Shown piece by piece: positions 43,741 to 51,826 of a stretch of 64,000 bases of DNA. How positions within the stretch are numbered: position 1 is the stretch's first letter; each line of letters starts with the position of its first letter. The position numbers were made by a program, and so were the translations under genes. Origin of the DNA: Arthrobacter sp. ZGTC412 (GTDB taxonomy: Bacteria > Actinomycetota > Actinomycetes > Actinomycetales > Micrococcaceae); assembly GCF_002929215.1 (NCBI RefSeq), contig NZ_PJII01000003.1:186001-250000 (forward strand). Reading direction: 5' to 3'. The notes below the pieces were generated by a model. That model did not search any database and had not been told where the DNA came from. It worked only from the letters and a program-made list of their open reading frames with translations.

Positions 43741-43876
43741 GTTTTTGTGTCCACTGCACCCCGCCCTCAACTTTGGCTGCCGTTCCAGTCCCGCCCTTCC
43801 GGCTCCCTTTCCCTGCTCGCTTTCCGGTTCCCCGTCCCGGCTCCCTTTCCCTGCAGGGTGCTGGGATAATTGGACT

Positions 43877-44260
43877 ATGACCGGACAACACCCGGGCAAT
43901 GTCCCGGGCAACGACGCAGAGAAGGATCCGTGGGAGGAGTTCGACACGCTTCCACCTGCCGGGCCGGACCGCGTCCCGGGGCAGCCCGGCGGGGAACCAC
44001 ACGGTTTCGGTTTCCGGACCGGAGTCCGCAGCGCGCGCGTCGCCGTCGGATTTGCCGTCTACGCTTTGGTGCTTGGAACCATACTGGCACTGGCAGGGTG
44101 CGTTGTTTTTGTTGCCGAGGAACAGTGGCTGCTTGTGGCGCTGATGGTCCTCATCGAGGCGGCCTTCATCTTCGCTTTCACGCGCCTCGTCGCTCAGGCC
44201 CGGACGCGCTCGCCCCAAAAACGGCAACTGCGCCATAAATACCCCGGAACACCTGCTTGA
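43877..44260 (+). CDS. Small membrane protein, unknown
   Basis: The 127-aa protein has a charged Pro/Gly-rich N-terminus (about 50 residues) with PWEEFDTLP, then two transmembrane helices (about 55-79 and 82-104) and a basic tail. No family is recognised. ATG 43877 lies 6 nt after GATAAT, consistent with a leaderless transcript. It ends 33 bp before the tipA-like gene, which has its own promoter. Confidence 0.7.
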   Translation: MTGQHPGNVPGNDAEKDPWEEFDTLPPAGPDRVPGQPGGEPHGFGFRTGVRSARVAVGFAVYALVLGTILALAGCVVFVAEEQWLLVALMVLIEAAFIFAFTRLVAQARTRSPQKRQLRHKYPGTPA

Positions 44261-44296
44261 CCTTGACGCTGCGTCAGCCCCTACGCTCGGAGCATG
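44257..44296 (+). promoter_or_regulatory. MerR-type promoter of the tipA-like gene
   Basis: TTGACC (44257-44262) and TACGCT (44282-44287) are separated by 19 bp, the long spacer typical of MerR-activated promoters. A perfect dyad TGACGC-T-GCGTCA (44264-44276) lies inside the spacer. The ATG follows 6 nt after the -10, so the transcript should be leaderless. Confidence 0.7.
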
Positions 44297-45079
44297 GAAG
44301 CAATCGGAGCTGAGGCAGGCATGGACTGGTCCATCCAGGATGTTGCAAGGATGGCAGGCACAACAAGCCGGACCCTGCGCCACTACGACGACATCGGGCT
44401 GCTGAAGCCCAGCCGCGTTGGGAGTAACGGCTACCGCTACTACAACGGCGCAGCCCTCCTGCAGCTGCAGCGGATCCTCCTGCTCAGGGGACTCGGGCTG
44501 GGGCTGTCGGCCATTTCCGAGGTTTTCCAACACGAGACGGACGCCGTCAAAGCACTCAGCCGCCACTTGGACTGGCTCCGGCAGGAGCAGGAGCGGCTTT
44601 CCCGGCAGGTTCTGTCCGTCCAGCACACAATCGCAACAGTGAAAGGAGGAGGCGAACTCATGGCCGGAAAAATGTTTGATGGCTTCGACCACACCGAATA
44701 CAAGGACGAGGTGGAGCAACGCTGGGGCAAGGAGGCCTACGCCACAAGCGACGCCTGGTGGCGCGGCTTGGGAACCGAACAAAAACGAGCGTGGAAGGTG
44801 CGCGCCGAAAAACTTGGCACCGACTGGATCGCCGCTTCGGGATCAGGACTTGCCGCGGACAGCCCCGAAGCGCAGGACCTGGCCCGGCGCCACGTCGACT
44901 GGTTGACCTCCATCCCAGGCACTCCTGCTTCGGAGAGCGGCGGCGACGTCAGGGGCTATGTAATCGGGCTGGCGGAAATGTATGTTGTCGACCCGCGGTT
45001 CGCCGCGAATTACGGCGGCGAAGCAGGAGCGGGCTTCGTGCGTGACGCACTGCGTGTCTACGCCGAGCGGAACCTCTAG
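44294..45079 (+). CDS. MerR family regulator with TipAS domain (TipA-like)
   Basis: The 261-aa protein has a MerR winged helix (about residues 12-80: VARMAGTTSRTLRHYDDIGLL, NGYRYYN), a dimerisation coiled-coil (85-120) and a C-terminal TipAS domain (about 125-255: HTEYKDEVEQRWG, AWWRGL, HVDWLTSIPG, AEMYVVDPRFAANYGG). TipAL binds thiopeptide-like or other small ligands and activates its own promoter, which here has the typical 19-bp spacer. An in-frame ATG at 44660 behind AAAGGAGGAGG would give the free TipAS domain, as in Streptomyces tipA. Confidence 0.93.
   Translation: MEAIGAEAGMDWSIQDVARMAGTTSRTLRHYDDIGLLKPSRVGSNGYRYYNGAALLQLQRILLLRGLGLGLSAISEVFQHETDAVKALSRHLDWLRQEQERLSRQVLSVQHTIATVKGGGELMAGKMFDGFDHTEYKDEVEQRWGKEAYATSDAWWRGLGTEQKRAWKVRAEKLGTDWIAASGSGLAADSPEAQDLARRHVDWLTSIPGTPASESGGDVRGYVIGLAEMYVVDPRFAANYGGEAGAGFVRDALRVYAERNL
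44643..44662 (+). promoter_or_regulatory. Internal ribosome binding site and ATG for TipAS form
   Basis: AAAGGAGGAGG (44643-44652 region) precedes an in-frame ATG (44660-44662, codon 123). The product would be 139 aa, close to the TipAS form made from Streptomyces tipA. Confidence 0.7.
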
Positions 45080-45141
45080 GAGGGAGCGCCGGGCACGACG
45101 GCGGCCCCCGGCATCTGGGGGCCGGGCACTGCGTACGGCAA

Positions 45142-46119
45142 TCAGCCCGGCCGCTTCCACAGGGCGACGGCTGCGCCTGCCAAAGCCGCGGCGCCCATCA
45201 ACGTGCGCTGGGCGGTCCGCCGACGTCCGTGCCAGCCCCCGCTGACAGATGCCTTCCGGATCGACTGGGACGCCTGGTGAAGGTTTCCGGAAGTCGCTGG
45301 GGCGGACTGCCGCCGGGAGAGCTGGCGCCTGTCCACCTGGCGGGCCGTCGCAGCTTCGACGGCGCCCGGCGTGACCTTGTGCTGCAGGAGCAGGAGGCGG
45401 CCCGCAAGTCCTCCCGCGACTGTTTCCCGGCGCGGGTGGGCCACGAGCTTCACCACCGCTTTCGCCACCCGTTCCGGCGTGTAGACGGGAGGCATCGCCA
45501 TGGGCCGGCGGCCGGTGTAGTTGGCACCGTTTTGGTAGAAGGGGGTGTCAATGGTGGCTGGCAGGACCGTGCACACGTTCACGCCGGTGACGCCTTCGCG
45601 GGCCAGCTCCGAGCTGAGGCTGACACTGAGGGCACGCACCGCGGCCTTGGAAATGGAATAGGCGGCGGAGTAGGGCAGCGGGGTGGCCGCGACAATCGAT
45701 GCAACATTGATCAGGGAGCCTGAGCCTTGTGCTGACTGACGGGTCAGGGCCGCCCGGGCGCCATTGACGTAGCCGGTGATGTTGATGTCCAGTACCCGTT
45801 GGAAGTCCTTTGGGGGAATCTCGGTCACCAGCCCGAAAGCGCCCACCGCTGCATTGTTGACCCACACGTCCAGGCGCCCGAACTCCTTGACTGCACGGGA
45901 TGCCAGTTCCTCCACTTGGTCCGCGTCGGCTACGTCCGTGGGCACGGCGATGGCCTTCGCGCCGCGTTTCCTGCATTCTGCAGCCACGGCCTCAAGGGAT
46001 TCCGCTCCGCGGGCAGCCAGGACCAGCCGGGCCCCCTTGCCGGCGAAGCGCAGGGCGGTGGCCCTCCCGATCCCGCTGGATGCGCCAGTGATCACGACAA
46101 CCGAATTCTTGACGCCCAT
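45142..46119 (-). CDS. Short-chain dehydrogenase/reductase with C-terminal hydrophobic tail
   Basis: The 325-aa SDR has the nucleotide motif TGASSGIG (11-18), NNA (88-90) and the catalytic S141, Y154, K158 (YSISK). A tail of about 70 residues beyond the SDR core is basic and ends with a hydrophobic segment (LMGAAALAGAAVALW, about 309-321), possibly a membrane anchor. The substrate is unknown. A TetR-type palindrome lies 33 bp upstream of the ATG. Confidence 0.9.
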   Translation of the reverse strand: MGVKNSVVVITGASSGIGRATALRFAGKGARLVLAARGAESLEAVAAECRKRGAKAIAVPTDVADADQVEELASRAVKEFGRLDVWVNNAAVGAFGLVTEIPPKDFQRVLDINITGYVNGARAALTRQSAQGSGSLINVASIVAATPLPYSAAYSISKAAVRALSVSLSSELAREGVTGVNVCTVLPATIDTPFYQNGANYTGRRPMAMPPVYTPERVAKAVVKLVAHPRRETVAGGLAGRLLLLQHKVTPGAVEAATARQVDRRQLSRRQSAPATSGNLHQASQSIRKASVSGGWHGRRRTAQRTLMGAAALAGAAVALWKRPG

Positions 46120-46151
46120 TCCCGCTCCCCTTCACACGAACATCCCAAAAA

Positions 46152-46167
46152 ACTAAGCAGGCTTAGT
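46152..46167. promoter_or_regulatory. TetR-type operator upstream of SDR gene
   Basis: ACTAAGC-ag-GCTTAGT is a perfect 7-bp inverted repeat with a 2-nt spacer, 33 bp before the SDR start. No tetR gene is next to it. Confidence 0.65.
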
Positions 46168-46237
46168 GTTTGATGCTACCTACGCCGGGCCTGCGGAACA
46201 ACGGTCAGGCACCGGTTGGAATGAGGAAAGCGGAACC

Positions 46238-47425
46238 TTAGAGGAAAGCGGATGTCCCGGTGACGGCCCTGCCCACGATCAGCGAGTTAATCTCATAGGT
46301 GCCCTCGTAGGTGTAGAGGACTTCGGCGTCACCGAACAGCTTGCCCATTTCATAATCGCTGCTGATGCCATTGCCGCCCAGCAGTGAACGGCCCATCGCC
46401 ACCGAGGCTCGTGCCAATCGGGTGATGGTGGCCTTGGCCATGGCCGCCTGCGCCATCTCCAGCTTCCCCTCCTGTTGGATACGGGCCAGTTGCGCCATCA
46501 GGGCCAGCGAGGCCGAAGCGTTGCCCAGGATGTCCGCGAGCTGCTGCTGGACGAGCTGGAACCGGGCCAGCTCCTTGCCGAACTGCCGCCTGTCCAGGGC
46601 GTAAGCGCGGGCGATGTCGAAGGCGGCGAGCTGGATCCCGGCGCCTTGCCAGCCAACCCAGGCGCGGGAGTCCCGCAGCAGTTCATTCGTCCGGGAGAAG
46701 CTCGTGGCCCCGGGCAGCAGGTTGGCAGCGGGGATGCGTACGTCCGACAGAACGATGTCGGCGTTCTGCATGATCCGCAGGCCGATTTTGTTGGAGATCT
46801 TCGTTGCCGTATAGCCGGCACGGTCAGTCTCCACGATGAAACCCTTGATCTCCCCGTCCGCCTCGTCCCGTGCCCACACGAGCGCGAAATCGGCGATGGT
46901 GCCGGCGCCGATCCAGCGCTTGGCTCCATTGAGGAGCCACTCACCACCCGCCAGCCTGGCTGAGGTTTCCAAGCCGCCGGAAATGTCAGAGCCATGGTCC
47001 GGCTCCGTCAAAGCGAAGGCCCCGAGGTGGCGGAAGGTTTTCAGGCCCGGCAGCCACCGTGCCCGCTGCTCCTCCGACCCCAACTGGCTGATCATGCCGA
47101 GAATCAGCTCATTGTGGATCCCGGCCAGCGCAGATAGGGAGACATCCGCCCGGGCAAGTTCCACGTACATAAGGCCCTTGAAGAGGGTGGAGCTGCCATC
47201 CAACTGGAGGGCACCAAGGCCGTGCTTTCCCATGTCCGCCAGCAGGCCCAAGGGAAACTCCTCGCGGTTCCAGTACTCGATGGAGGGCTGCCGGACGGAG
47301 GACTGGAGGAACCGGCGGATACTGAAGTACCTGTCACGCTCAGCCGGTGGCAGAAGGTCCACGATGTACATCAGGTCAGCGTCCGGAAAGGGCAGAGCCC
47401 CGGCGCCAGGTGCTGGGGGGTGCAT
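46238..47425 (-). CDS. Acyl-CoA dehydrogenase
   Basis: The 395-aa flavoenzyme has the ACAD domain order: N-terminal helices, the middle beta domain (FALTEPDHGSDISG, WIGAGTIADFALVWARD) and the C-terminal four-helix domain with DRRQFGKELARFQLVQQQLAD and the late YEGTYEINSLIVGRAVTG. It should oxidise a short or branched acyl-CoA or glutaryl-CoA; YEGTYEIN resembles glutaryl-CoA dehydrogenase-type proteins. ATG 47425 follows GAGGGGG. It diverges from the MarR-type regulator. Confidence 0.92.
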   Translation of the reverse strand: MHPPAPGAGALPFPDADLMYIVDLLPPAERDRYFSIRRFLQSSVRQPSIEYWNREEFPLGLLADMGKHGLGALQLDGSSTLFKGLMYVELARADVSLSALAGIHNELILGMISQLGSEEQRARWLPGLKTFRHLGAFALTEPDHGSDISGGLETSARLAGGEWLLNGAKRWIGAGTIADFALVWARDEADGEIKGFIVETDRAGYTATKISNKIGLRIMQNADIVLSDVRIPAANLLPGATSFSRTNELLRDSRAWVGWQGAGIQLAAFDIARAYALDRRQFGKELARFQLVQQQLADILGNASASLALMAQLARIQQEGKLEMAQAAMAKATITRLARASVAMGRSLLGGNGISSDYEMGKLFGDAEVLYTYEGTYEINSLIVGRAVTGTSAFL

Positions 47426-47533
47426 CGCGTCGCCCCCTCTGCGCCAAACCGCCCTGTTGAACCATTGGATGTCCTAGTATATTGCACAGGTCCATCATCT
47501 GAGTGAGGTACATCACCTGCGGAAAGGTTGGCT

Positions 47534-48043
47534 GTGGGCACTCCGCTATCCCGTGATCCCATTGCTGATGCCCGCCGCAACTGGGAAGAGCACGGCTGGG
47601 CAGACGTCGCTGCTTCCATGGCCGCCATCACGGCCATCATGCGGACCCAGCAGATTCTCCTCGCCAGGATCGAACTCACACTCAAGCCATTCGGGCTGAC
47701 GTTCGCCCGCTATGAGCTGCTCGCGCTCCTGAGCTTCGCCAGGAACGGTTCCCTTCCGATGAAGAAGGCGAGCACCCTGCTCCAGGTCCACCCGACCTCC
47801 ATCACCAACGCGGTTGACCGGCTCCAGGATGCGGGGCTGGTGCGCCGCTCCCCGCATCCCACCGACGGCCGCACCACACTGGTTGAGCTCACTGCCGAGG
47901 GCCGTACCCTGGCGAAGCGTTCGACGGCGGCACTGAACACCGGGGTATTCAGCGACCCCGGGTTTGAGCCGGACGATATAGATCAGCTGATCCGGATCCT
48001 GCGGGATTTCCGCCGCAATGCCGGCGACTTCCTCGGTTCCTGA
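47534..48043 (+). CDS. MarR family transcriptional regulator
   Basis: The 169-aa protein has a central winged helix (LTFARYELLALLSFARNG, TLLQVHPTSITNAVDRLQDAGLV, wing RRSPHPTDGRTTLVELT). It diverges from the acyl-CoA dehydrogenase gene across 108 bp and probably controls it, perhaps in response to an acyl-CoA. The start is taken as GTG 47534 behind AAAGG; TTG 47528 is less likely. Confidence 0.9.
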   Translation: MGTPLSRDPIADARRNWEEHGWADVAASMAAITAIMRTQQILLARIELTLKPFGLTFARYELLALLSFARNGSLPMKKASTLLQVHPTSITNAVDRLQDAGLVRRSPHPTDGRTTLVELTAEGRTLAKRSTAALNTGVFSDPGFEPDDIDQLIRILRDFRRNAGDFLGS

Positions 48044-48091
48044 CCGGCCGCCCTGGTTGCGCTGCTCTCCTGGAGGGGGCTTCCTGCAGGA

Positions 48092-48745
48092 TCAGCGTGT
48101 TGCCTTGGCACGCTTGACGCGCCTGACGACGAGCAGCACCACCGTGACGCCCAGGGCGGCGTAGACGGCGTAATTCAGGAACCGGGAGTACTCCTCGATA
48201 ATCCGATGCTGGGTGCCCAGCAGGTAGCCGAGTCCCAGGAGCGCCCCGTTCCACAGGCCGCTGCCCGCCAGGGTGTAGAGGCTGAACGTGCCGAACGGCA
48301 TAGCGGAGGCCCCGGCAGGAAGAGAGATCAGGCTTCGCACACCTGGCAGCAACCTGCCGAAGAAGATGGAGGACCGTCCGTGGCGGCGGAACCAGCCTGC
48401 CGCGTGCTCAAAGTCTTCGCGGTCCACCAACGGCAGCCGGGACAGGCCGCGGATGGAACGCTCAAATCCCAGCTTGACGCCCAGCCAGTAAAGGAACACC
48501 GCCCCCAGATAGGCTCCCAGCGTGCTGGTGACAAAAACGAGGACCAGGTTCAAGGACCCCTGCCGGGCGAGGTAACCGGCCAGCGGCAGGATCACTTCGC
48601 TGGGGATGGGCGGCACCACGGTTTCGGCAAGGGTGAAGAGCCCTACTCCCCATTCGCCCAGCTGCTCGATGCCCCGGGCGGCTACCCCCACAAGTCCGGT
48701 CAGATTATCGGTTGAGCCGCCTGCATCCGCCGCCGTTCCCCACAT
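48092..48745 (-). CDS. DedA family membrane protein
   Basis: The 217-aa protein has about five membrane segments and the DedA/VTT motifs ETVVPPIPSEVILPLAGYLA, FGRLLPGVRSLISLPAGASAM and a late GSGLWNGALLGLGYLLG. DedA proteins are linked to lipid-carrier flipping and membrane homeostasis. ATG 48745 follows GGGGAG; the longer frame from 48796 is not preferred. It converges on the MarR-type gene. Confidence 0.92.
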   Translation of the reverse strand: MWGTAADAGGSTDNLTGLVGVAARGIEQLGEWGVGLFTLAETVVPPIPSEVILPLAGYLARQGSLNLVLVFVTSTLGAYLGAVFLYWLGVKLGFERSIRGLSRLPLVDREDFEHAAGWFRRHGRSSIFFGRLLPGVRSLISLPAGASAMPFGTFSLYTLAGSGLWNGALLGLGYLLGTQHRIIEEYSRFLNYAVYAALGVTVVLLVVRRVKRAKATR

Positions 48746-48913
48746 ACAACTCCCCGTCCGCGTCCAAAGTTGGTCTGCCCTGTCTACCTTACGCACCTGC
48801 GTAAAGGCTGTGACCAGGACGAGGCCGGCCCGGCTGAACGTGCGTCAAGAAGCGCCGCATGGCGGCAGAGGAATCGGCCGCGGACGCGGGCGGCTACCGG
48901 GAGTCCATCTCCC

Positions 48914-49690
48914 TCATCGGTGCCCAAACTCCGGCTGGCGTTTCTCCGTGAACGCCGCCATCCCTTCCTTCTGGTCTTCCGTGGCAAACAGGGAGTGGAA
49001 CAACCTGCGTTCGAAGAGGACGCCCTGGGCCAGCCCGGTTTCGAAGGCCGCGTTTACGGCCTCTTTCGCCACCATGGTCACGGGCTTGGACTTGGACGCG
49101 ATCACCTCGGCGGCCTTGATCGCCTCGTCCACCACATCCTCGGTGGGCACCACCCGGGACACGAGGCCGCAGCGGTCAGCTTCCTCTGCCCCGATGAACC
49201 TGCCGGTGAGGATCAGGTCCATCGCCTTGGCCTTGCCCACCGCGCGGGTGAGCCGCTGCGATCCGCCCATGCCCGGCAGCACACCCAGGTTGATTTCCGG
49301 TTGCCCGAACTTCGCGTTGTCCCCAGCGATGATGAGGTCGCACATCATGGCCAGTTCGCAGCCTCCGCCCAGGGCGAATCCGGACACTGCGGCAATCGTG
49401 GGTATGCGCAGCCTGGTGAAGTCTTCCCAGCCGCGGAACCAGTCTGCTGCGTACATGTCCATGTAACCCTGGGCCGCCATCTCCTTAATGTCAGCCCCGG
49501 CAGCGAAGGCCTTGCCCGAGCCGGTGATGACCACCGCCCCCAGCCCAGGGTCAGCATCCATGACGCGCACGGCCGACACGAGCTCCTCCATGGTGGCTTT
49601 GTTCAAGGCATTCAGCGCCTGCGGCCGGTTCAACGTCACCAGGCCCACCCTGCCCCGTTGCTCCACAAGGATGTTCGTGTATTCCGTCAT
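48914..49690 (-). CDS. Enoyl-CoA hydratase
   Basis: The 258-aa crotonase-fold enzyme has the oxyanion segment [11 protein letters not shown] and [27 protein letters not shown] with both catalytic Glu positions. It hydrates 2-enoyl-CoA; in this operon probably methacrylyl-CoA of valine breakdown. It is the last gene of the mmsA operon and overlaps mmsB by 4 bp. Confidence 0.94.
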   Translation of the reverse strand: MTEYTNILVEQRGRVGLVTLNRPQALNALNKATMEELVSAVRVMDADPGLGAVVITGSGKAFAAGADIKEMAAQGYMDMYAADWFRGWEDFTRLRIPTIAAVSGFALGGGCELAMMCDLIIAGDNAKFGQPEINLGVLPGMGGSQRLTRAVGKAKAMDLILTGRFIGAEEADRCGLVSRVVPTEDVVDEAIKAAEVIASKSKPVTMVAKEAVNAAFETGLAQGVLFERRLFHSLFATEDQKEGMAAFTEKRQPEFGHR

Positions 49691-50733
49691 TCCGGGCTCC
49701 CGTCGTCCTGCGCTGCCTGATGTGGTGAATGCTGTGCTGCCTCGTGCGGAACGCCGGCGGCCGCACGGCTTCCCAATGCTGCCGTGTCCCCCGGTTTGTC
49801 CGGGAGGTCGGCCTTGTCCTTTACGTCCGACTTGTGCCGGATATCCGTGATGATCGCGGAGAAGTCCCGGCCAGCACCGCCTTCCGCGGCAAACGTATCG
49901 TAAATTTCGGCCGCAAGCGGTCCAACCCGGGCCGCAACCCCGGTGCTTTGCAGCGCGTTGACCGCGAGCCTCAAGTCCTTAGCCATCAATGCTCCTGCGA
50001 AGCCGGGCCGGTAATCGCGGTTGGCCGGGCTGGCGGGGACGGGGCCGGGCACGGGGCAGTTGGTGGTGAGCGCCCAGCACTGCCCGGACGCCGCCGACGC
50101 CACATCGAACAGCGCCTGGTGGCTCAGGCCCAGCTTCTCACCGAGCACAAAGGCCTCGCTGACGGCGATCATGGAGGCGCCCAGGATCAGGTTGTTGCAA
50201 ATTTTGGCAGACTGGCCGGCCCCGTGCGCGCCGCAGTGCACCACCCGCTTGCCCATCACCTCCAGCAGCGGCCGGACCGCCTCGAAGTCTTGCGCATCGC
50301 CGCCGACCATAAAGGTGAGGGTCCCGGCTTCGGCGCCCACCACGCCTCCGGATACCGGGGCATCCACCGAGCGGTGCCCTGCTTCGATGGCCAACCTGGC
50401 TGCTTCCCGGGCTTCCTCCACATTGATGGTGGAACAGTCCAAAAACATGGTTCCGGCGGCCGCCGCTGCCAGCAGTCCCCGCCCGCCGTCGGTTCCCTGA
50501 TATGCGTCGAGGACGTGCTGGCCGCTGGGAAACATGGTGAGGACCACGTCCGCCCCGGATACTGCTGTAACAGCGTCGGCTGAGACTGGAACGCCATGGG
50601 TGCGCGCAGCCTCCAGTGCTGCAGGCACCACATCGAAGCCGGCTACCGCATACCCCGCCTTGACCAGGTTCACCGCCATGGGGCCGCCCATATGGCCAAG
50701 GCCCAGGAAGGCAACGGTGTGGTTCTCAGGCAT
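49687..50733 (-). CDS. mmsB: 3-hydroxyisobutyrate dehydrogenase
   Basis: The 348-aa enzyme oxidises 3-hydroxyisobutyrate to methylmalonate semialdehyde with NAD. It has the Rossmann start [21 protein letters not shown], and [11 protein letters not shown] with catalytic K177. The core ends near residue 300; a polar His/Gln/Asp-rich tail of about 45 residues is unusual. Its start overlaps the hydrolase stop by 8 nt. Confidence 0.94.
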   Translation of the reverse strand: MPENHTVAFLGLGHMGGPMAVNLVKAGYAVAGFDVVPAALEAARTHGVPVSADAVTAVSGADVVLTMFPSGQHVLDAYQGTDGGRGLLAAAAAGTMFLDCSTINVEEAREAARLAIEAGHRSVDAPVSGGVVGAEAGTLTFMVGGDAQDFEAVRPLLEVMGKRVVHCGAHGAGQSAKICNNLILGASMIAVSEAFVLGEKLGLSHQALFDVASAASGQCWALTTNCPVPGPVPASPANRDYRPGFAGALMAKDLRLAVNALQSTGVAARVGPLAAEIYDTFAAEGGAGRDFSAIITDIRHKSDVKDKADLPDKPGDTAALGSRAAAGVPHEAAQHSPHQAAQDDGSPE

Positions 50734-51826
50734 GGTCCGTCTCCTTTAGCTGCAAATCCAGTTCTCTGTGGCCCAGCGGCTCAAAAAAGCGCTCCACCTG
50801 CTCCGGCAGCACCTCAGCCAGGGTGGGCGGATTCCAGCGGGGTGCGCGGTCTTTGTCCACCACCTGCGCCCGGATGCCCTCCCGGAAATCCGGTGCTTCC
50901 AGGAACCGCAGCCCCACCCGGTATTCCTGCGCCAGGGCTTCATCAAGAGTGAAGTTTTTTACCCGGCGGAGGGAGGCCAGCGTGACCTTGACGGACGTGG
51001 GGGACTTCGCCTCGATGGTGTCAGCAGCCCGGGCAGCCTCCGCGGCTCCGCCGCCGTCTACACCACGGTAGGAGCGGAGCCGGCGGACAATCTCCTCGGC
51101 GTCGTTGGAGGAGTAGCAGTTGTCGATCCAGTCACGCTGCCCGGCGAGCGCGGAGCCCGGCGCGTCTACCGTGTAACGCACGACGGCGGCTTCCGCGGTT
51201 TCGCTTTCCAGCGCCTCCAGCAGGTCGTCCAGCCTGTCCGACGGGACGTAGTGGTCGGCGAGGCCAAGGTGCAGCGCATCAGCCGCGCTGAGATGGGCGC
51301 CGGTCAGCGCGGCATGGGTTCCCGCCTCCCCCGGTGCGCGGGACAAGAGAAGGGTCCCGCCGACGTCGGGCGCAAACCCGATGGTGGTTTCCGGCATACC
51401 CATCCGGGTGCGTTCGGTGACCACCCGGACGGAGCCGTGCGCCGAGATGCCTACGCCGCCGCCCAGTACCAGCCCATCCATCAAGGCGACGTAAGGCTTC
51501 GGGTAGCGGGCAATCAGGGAATTAACCCGGTACTCCGTTTGCCAAAAGTCCGCCGTTTGCCCTCCACCTGCGGGAATTTCCTCGTAGATGGCCACAATGT
51601 CGCCGCCGGCGCACAACCCCCTTTCACCTGCGCCCCGCACCAGGACCGTGGCAACGCCGTCGTCGTCCACCCATGCGGTGAGCTGCTCCAGAAGCGCGCC
51701 CACCATCCCGGCGGTCAGGGCGTTGACGGCTTTGGGCCTGTGGAGGGTGATGACCCCCAGCCGGCCGCGGCGCTCAAACAACACCTCGTTGTGGATGTCC
51801 GCACCGTTCTTCAAGCTGTCCGTCAT
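50726..51826 (-). CDS. 3-hydroxyisobutyryl-CoA hydrolase (crotonase family)
   Basis: The 366-aa protein is longer than simple enoyl-CoA hydratases and has the HIBCH-type features ERGLCAGGDIVAIYE, LVLGGGVGISAHGSVRVVTERT, MPETTIGFAPDVGGT and the C-terminal ECH_2 domain. It frees 3-hydroxyisobutyrate from its CoA ester in valine breakdown. ATG 51826 shares one base with the mmsA stop; the frame from 51880 lies inside mmsA and is rejected. Confidence 0.92.
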   Translation of the reverse strand: MTDSLKNGADIHNEVLFERRGRLGVITLHRPKAVNALTAGMVGALLEQLTAWVDDDGVATVLVRGAGERGLCAGGDIVAIYEEIPAGGGQTADFWQTEYRVNSLIARYPKPYVALMDGLVLGGGVGISAHGSVRVVTERTRMGMPETTIGFAPDVGGTLLLSRAPGEAGTHAALTGAHLSAADALHLGLADHYVPSDRLDDLLEALESETAEAAVVRYTVDAPGSALAGQRDWIDNCYSSNDAEEIVRRLRSYRGVDGGGAAEAARAADTIEAKSPTSVKVTLASLRRVKNFTLDEALAQEYRVGLRFLEAPDFREGIRAQVVDKDRAPRWNPPTLAEVLPEQVERFFEPLGHRELDLQLKETDHA

